The position numbers were made by a program, and so were the translations under genes. A stretch of DNA of 64,000 nucleotides from CAWAPS01 sp963783945 (GTDB lineage Bacteria; Actinomycetota; Acidimicrobiia; Acidimicrobiales; Palsa-688), in assembly GCA_963783945.1 (NCBI GenBank), contig CAWAPS010000029.1, forward strand, positions 186,001 through 250,000, given 5' to 3'. This document shows, piece by piece, positions 61,610-64,000 of this stretch. The notes under the pieces are model-generated. The model made no database searches. It was given only the letters and a program-made list of their open reading frames with translations, and was not told the origin of the DNA. Numbering within the stretch: position 1 is the first letter of the stretch; each line of letters opens with the position of its first letter.

Positions 61610-63026
61610 ACGAGTCGGGCCGGGGCCGGGTGGGGACAATCGGCCGGACCTGAGCCGGCCCCGCCGGGTTCACCTGGTCGGAGCCGGCGGGGCCGGCATG
61701 AGCGCCATAGGGGCGGTGCTGGTGGCCATGGGTCACGACGTGAGCGGGAGCGACGCCGTGGACTCACCGGCTCTCGAGCGGCTGGCCGCCCTGGGGGCCA
61801 CCGTCCACGTCGGGCATGACCCGGTCTGGCTGGACGATCCCGATGTGGTCGCCCGGTCCACAGCGGTCGGTGCCGGCAACGTTGAGGTGGTTGAAGCCGA
61901 ACGGCGGGGCCTGCGGGTCTGGCGGCGTTCTGAGATCCTGGCCGCGATCTGCGCCGAGCGCCGCACCGCCGCAGTCTCCGGCACCCACGGGAAGACCACG
62001 ACCTCGTCGATGCTCGCCGTGGTGCTCGACCATGCCGGCATGCATCCCTCGCTCATCGTCGGAGGTGACATCGTCGGGCTGGGCTCGGGGGGCCGGTGGG
62101 ATCCCCTGGGAGAATGGATGGTGGTCGAGGCCGACGAAAGCGACGGTACCTTCCTCGAACTCGGGGCGGAGGCGGTGGTCGTGACGAGCGTCGAGCCCGA
62201 CCACCTCGACTTCTACGGGAGCCGGCGCGTCCTCGAGGACGCGTTCTCCCGGTTCGTGAGCCAGGCGCCGGGGCCGGCCGTGGTATGCGCCGACGACCCG
62301 GGGGCGGCCGCCGCGGCGAGCGGGCGCTCCACCACCTACGGCACCTCAGCGACCGCCGACGTCCGGGTGACGGACTATGCGGCGGGCCGGGGAGGCGCCC
62401 GGTTCGCCCTTTGCGTCGACGGTCGTCGTATCGGGCCGGTCGGAGTCGCCGTGCCCGGGCTTCACAACGCCCGCAACGCCGCCGCTGCCATCACCCTGGC
62501 CCACGCCCTCGGGGTGCCCTGGGAGCTGGCGGTGGAGGGTATCGGGCTCTACCGAGGCGTGGCCCGGCGCTTCGAAACCCGAGGGGAGCGGGACGGCGTC
62601 ACGTTCATCGACGACTACGGCCATCTGCCCACCGAGGTGGCGGTCACCCTGGCCGCCGCCCGATCCGGGGAGTGGAAGAGGATCGTGGCGGTGTTCCAGC
62701 CCCACCGTTACTCGAGGACCGAGGCCCTCTGGCGGGACTTCGCCGACGCTTTCGGGGGGAGCGACATCCTCTTCGTCACCGACATCTATCCCGCCGGCGA
62801 GACCCCTCGCCCTGGCGTCTCGGGCGAGTTGGTCTTCAATGCCGTGCGGGACCGGCATCCCGACGCCGACGTCCGGTACGTGGCGTCCTCCGACGACCTC
62901 GAAGGGGCCCTCGACGCGGTGCTGCGGCCCGGTGATCTCTGCCTCACCATGGGGGCGGGCGATCTGACCTCCCTTCCCGGCCGCATGCTCGCCGCCGGCC
63001 GCCCGAAAGGCTCTGACCGTGGCTGA
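61602..63026 (+). CDS. murC: UDP-MurNAc:L-alanine ligase
   Basis: Adds L-alanine to UDP-MurNAc, the first Mur ligase step. HLVGAGGAGMSAIG for UDP binding, ATP loop GTHGKTTTSS from about residue 127, EADESDGTFLEL, VEPDHLDFY, and FIDDYGHLPTEV (Gly where most have Ala). C-terminal FQPHRYSRTEALWRDFADAF. 474 aa; ATG at 61602 overlaps murG by eight bases. Confidence 0.96.
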   Translation: MPERVGPGPGGDNRPDLSRPRRVHLVGAGGAGMSAIGAVLVAMGHDVSGSDAVDSPALERLAALGATVHVGHDPVWLDDPDVVARSTAVGAGNVEVVEAERRGLRVWRRSEILAAICAERRTAAVSGTHGKTTTSSMLAVVLDHAGMHPSLIVGGDIVGLGSGGRWDPLGEWMVVEADESDGTFLELGAEAVVVTSVEPDHLDFYGSRRVLEDAFSRFVSQAPGPAVVCADDPGAAAAASGRSTTYGTSATADVRVTDYAAGRGGARFALCVDGRRIGPVGVAVPGLHNARNAAAAITLAHALGVPWELAVEGIGLYRGVARRFETRGERDGVTFIDDYGHLPTEVAVTLAAARSGEWKRIVAVFQPHRYSRTEALWRDFADAFGGSDILFVTDIYPAGETPRPGVSGELVFNAVRDRHPDADVRYVASSDDLEGALDAVLRPGDLCLTMGAGDLTSLPGRMLAAGRPKGSDRG

Positions 63027-64000
63027 ACCGGGCGTTCACCGGGTGTCCGCGCCAGGGGGTGCCGATCCTGATGCGATCGCCCGGGCATTCGACGCCCTGG
63101 GACCGCTGGCCGGGCGGGCGGTAGCCGGCGGTCCTCTCGGAGCTCTCACCACCTACCGGGTCGGCGGTCGGGCCGCGATCCTTGTCACCGCCACCAGTCG
63201 CGGAGATCTGTCTCTGGTCGCGAATGCGGCCGTAGCGTCGGGGCTGCCCGTCCTGGTGGTGGGCAGGGGGTCCAACCTTCTCGTATCGGACGCCGGCTTC
63301 GGGGGCCTGGCCGTCGTGCTCGACCCGGTTGGGTTCGAGGAGATCGCCGTCGACGGCACGGTGGTACGGGCCGGTGCCGCGGTGCCCCTGCCGGCCCTGG
63401 CCCGCCGGAGCGTGGAAGCCGGCCTGAGCGGGCTGGAATGGGCGGTCGGCGTTCCCGGCTCGGTCGGTGGCGGGGTGAGGATGAACGCGGGAGGTCACGG
63501 GTCGGACATGGCCCACTGGCTCACCTCCTGCCGATCCGTCGACCTGGAGGTGCCCGGCGGGCGATCCGAGGTGCTCGCCCTGGCCGACCTCGGGTACGGA
63601 TACCGCAGGTCCTCGATCACACCCTGGAAGGTGGTGACCGAAGCCTGGTTCGAGCTGGTGCCAGGCGACGCCGATCGGGGCAGGGAGGCCATCCGCCAGA
63701 TCGTACGGTGGCGGCGGGAAAACCAACCGGGCGGGCAAAACGCCGGTTCGGTGTTCACCAACCCGCCTGACGACTCCGCCGGTCGGATGATCGATGCGGC
63801 CGGGCTCAAGGGGCGACGGTTGGGGACGGCGATGGTGTCCCCCAAGCACGCCAACTTCATACAGGCGGACCCACATGGTTCCGCCGATGACGTACGGGCC
63901 CTGATCCTCGAAGTGCAGGCGGAGGTGGCCCGCGGCCACGGTGTCCACCTCGTGACCGAGGTGAGGTTGATCGGCTTCGCCGACCAACAGTCGATTTCAA
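63019..64000 (+). CDS. murB: UDP-N-acetylenolpyruvoylglucosamine reductase, cut by the window end
   Basis: FAD enzyme that finishes UDP-MurNAc. GTG at 63019 overlaps murC. TTYRVGGRAAI, VVGRGSNLLVSDAGFGGLAV and GLEWAVGVPGSVGGGVRMNA form the FAD domain; RRENQPGGQNAGSVFTNPPD holds the proton-donor serine of the substrate domain, and LVTEVRLIGF is near the normal C-terminus. The frame is still open at base 64000 (327 codons), so only a short tail is missing. It would be followed in a normal cluster by ftsQ and ftsZ. Confidence 0.94.
   Translation, partial: MAEPGVHRVSAPGGADPDAIARAFDALGPLAGRAVAGGPLGALTTYRVGGRAAILVTATSRGDLSLVANAAVASGLPVLVVGRGSNLLVSDAGFGGLAVVLDPVGFEEIAVDGTVVRAGAAVPLPALARRSVEAGLSGLEWAVGVPGSVGGGVRMNAGGHGSDMAHWLTSCRSVDLEVPGGRSEVLALADLGYGYRRSSITPWKVVTEAWFELVPGDADRGREAIRQIVRWRRENQPGGQNAGSVFTNPPDDSAGRMIDAAGLKGRRLGTAMVSPKHANFIQADPHGSADDVRALILEVQAEVARGHGVHLVTEVRLIGFADQQSIS

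Overview
The window is about 64 kb of very GC-rich bacterial chromosome, packed with housekeeping genes. Many genes start at GTG or TTG, and many neighbours overlap by 4 bases (ATGA/GTGA). Gene order and content point to an actinobacterium: rbfA-truB-ribF-rpsO-pnp, a block running dapB to dapA-rnj-ftsK, pgsA-cinA-recA-miaB-miaA-dapF-hflX, lexA facing a LysM gene and nrdR, and an actinobacterial-style division and cell wall (dcw) cluster. The wall is probably of the meso-diaminopimelate type: the succinylase-route genes dapA, dapB, dapC, dapD, dapE and dapF are all here, and MurE carries the DNPR motif. An Acidimicrobiia-like lineage is a guess from general gene style and was not tested.

Layout. 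1-12.7 kb: ribosome maturation and RNA metabolism (rbfA, truB, rpsO, pnp, rnj), riboflavin kinase, a minus-strand ArfB-type rescue factor with a broken reading frame, an M16 peptidase, dapB, a diiron ferritin-like protein and dapA. 12.7-20.2 kb: ftsK, a frameshifted thrB, a small zinc-ribbon gene, rimO, pgsA, cinA and thpR. 20.2-24.7 kb: an orphan molybdenum hydroxylase large subunit, then an ECF sigma factor paired with a membrane-anchored beta-propeller protein. 24.7-36 kb: recA with an SOS box but no recX, miaB, miaA, dapF, hflX, dapC, dapD and dapE, then lexA, which shares a three-box SOS region with a LysM division-suppressor-like gene followed by nrdR. 36-50.4 kb: a phosphofructokinase with pyrophosphate-type residues, an inositol-phosphatase-like enzyme, threonine aldolase, a PIG-L deacetylase, dinB, a DUF3040 protein, a minus-strand moxR/DUF58/transglutaminase operon, a ROK kinase, a miniature transposon-like element, an HNH nuclease, a lipoate-ligase-like protein and a short-chain dehydrogenase. 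50.4-64 kb: the dcw cluster mraZ-rsmH-ftsL-ftsI-murE-mraY-murD-ftsW-murG-murC-murB, without murF between murE and mraY; murB runs off the window end.

How the parts fit. Three modules dominate: lysine/diaminopimelate synthesis feeding peptidoglycan precursor assembly, the division and wall cluster, and the SOS module (recA, lexA, the LysM gene and possibly dinB). The least ordinary features are a 90-bp element with 22-bp terminal inverted repeats and a TTA target duplication at the ROK stop codon, several families of short tandem repeats (57, 36, 29, 24 and 6 bp), two apparent single-base frameshifts, a serine in place of the first catalytic cysteine of DapF, and the sigma/beta-propeller pair. 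I found no rRNA, tRNA, CRISPR array, prophage or intact transposase gene. I did not find a complete, clearly undescribed multi-gene system.
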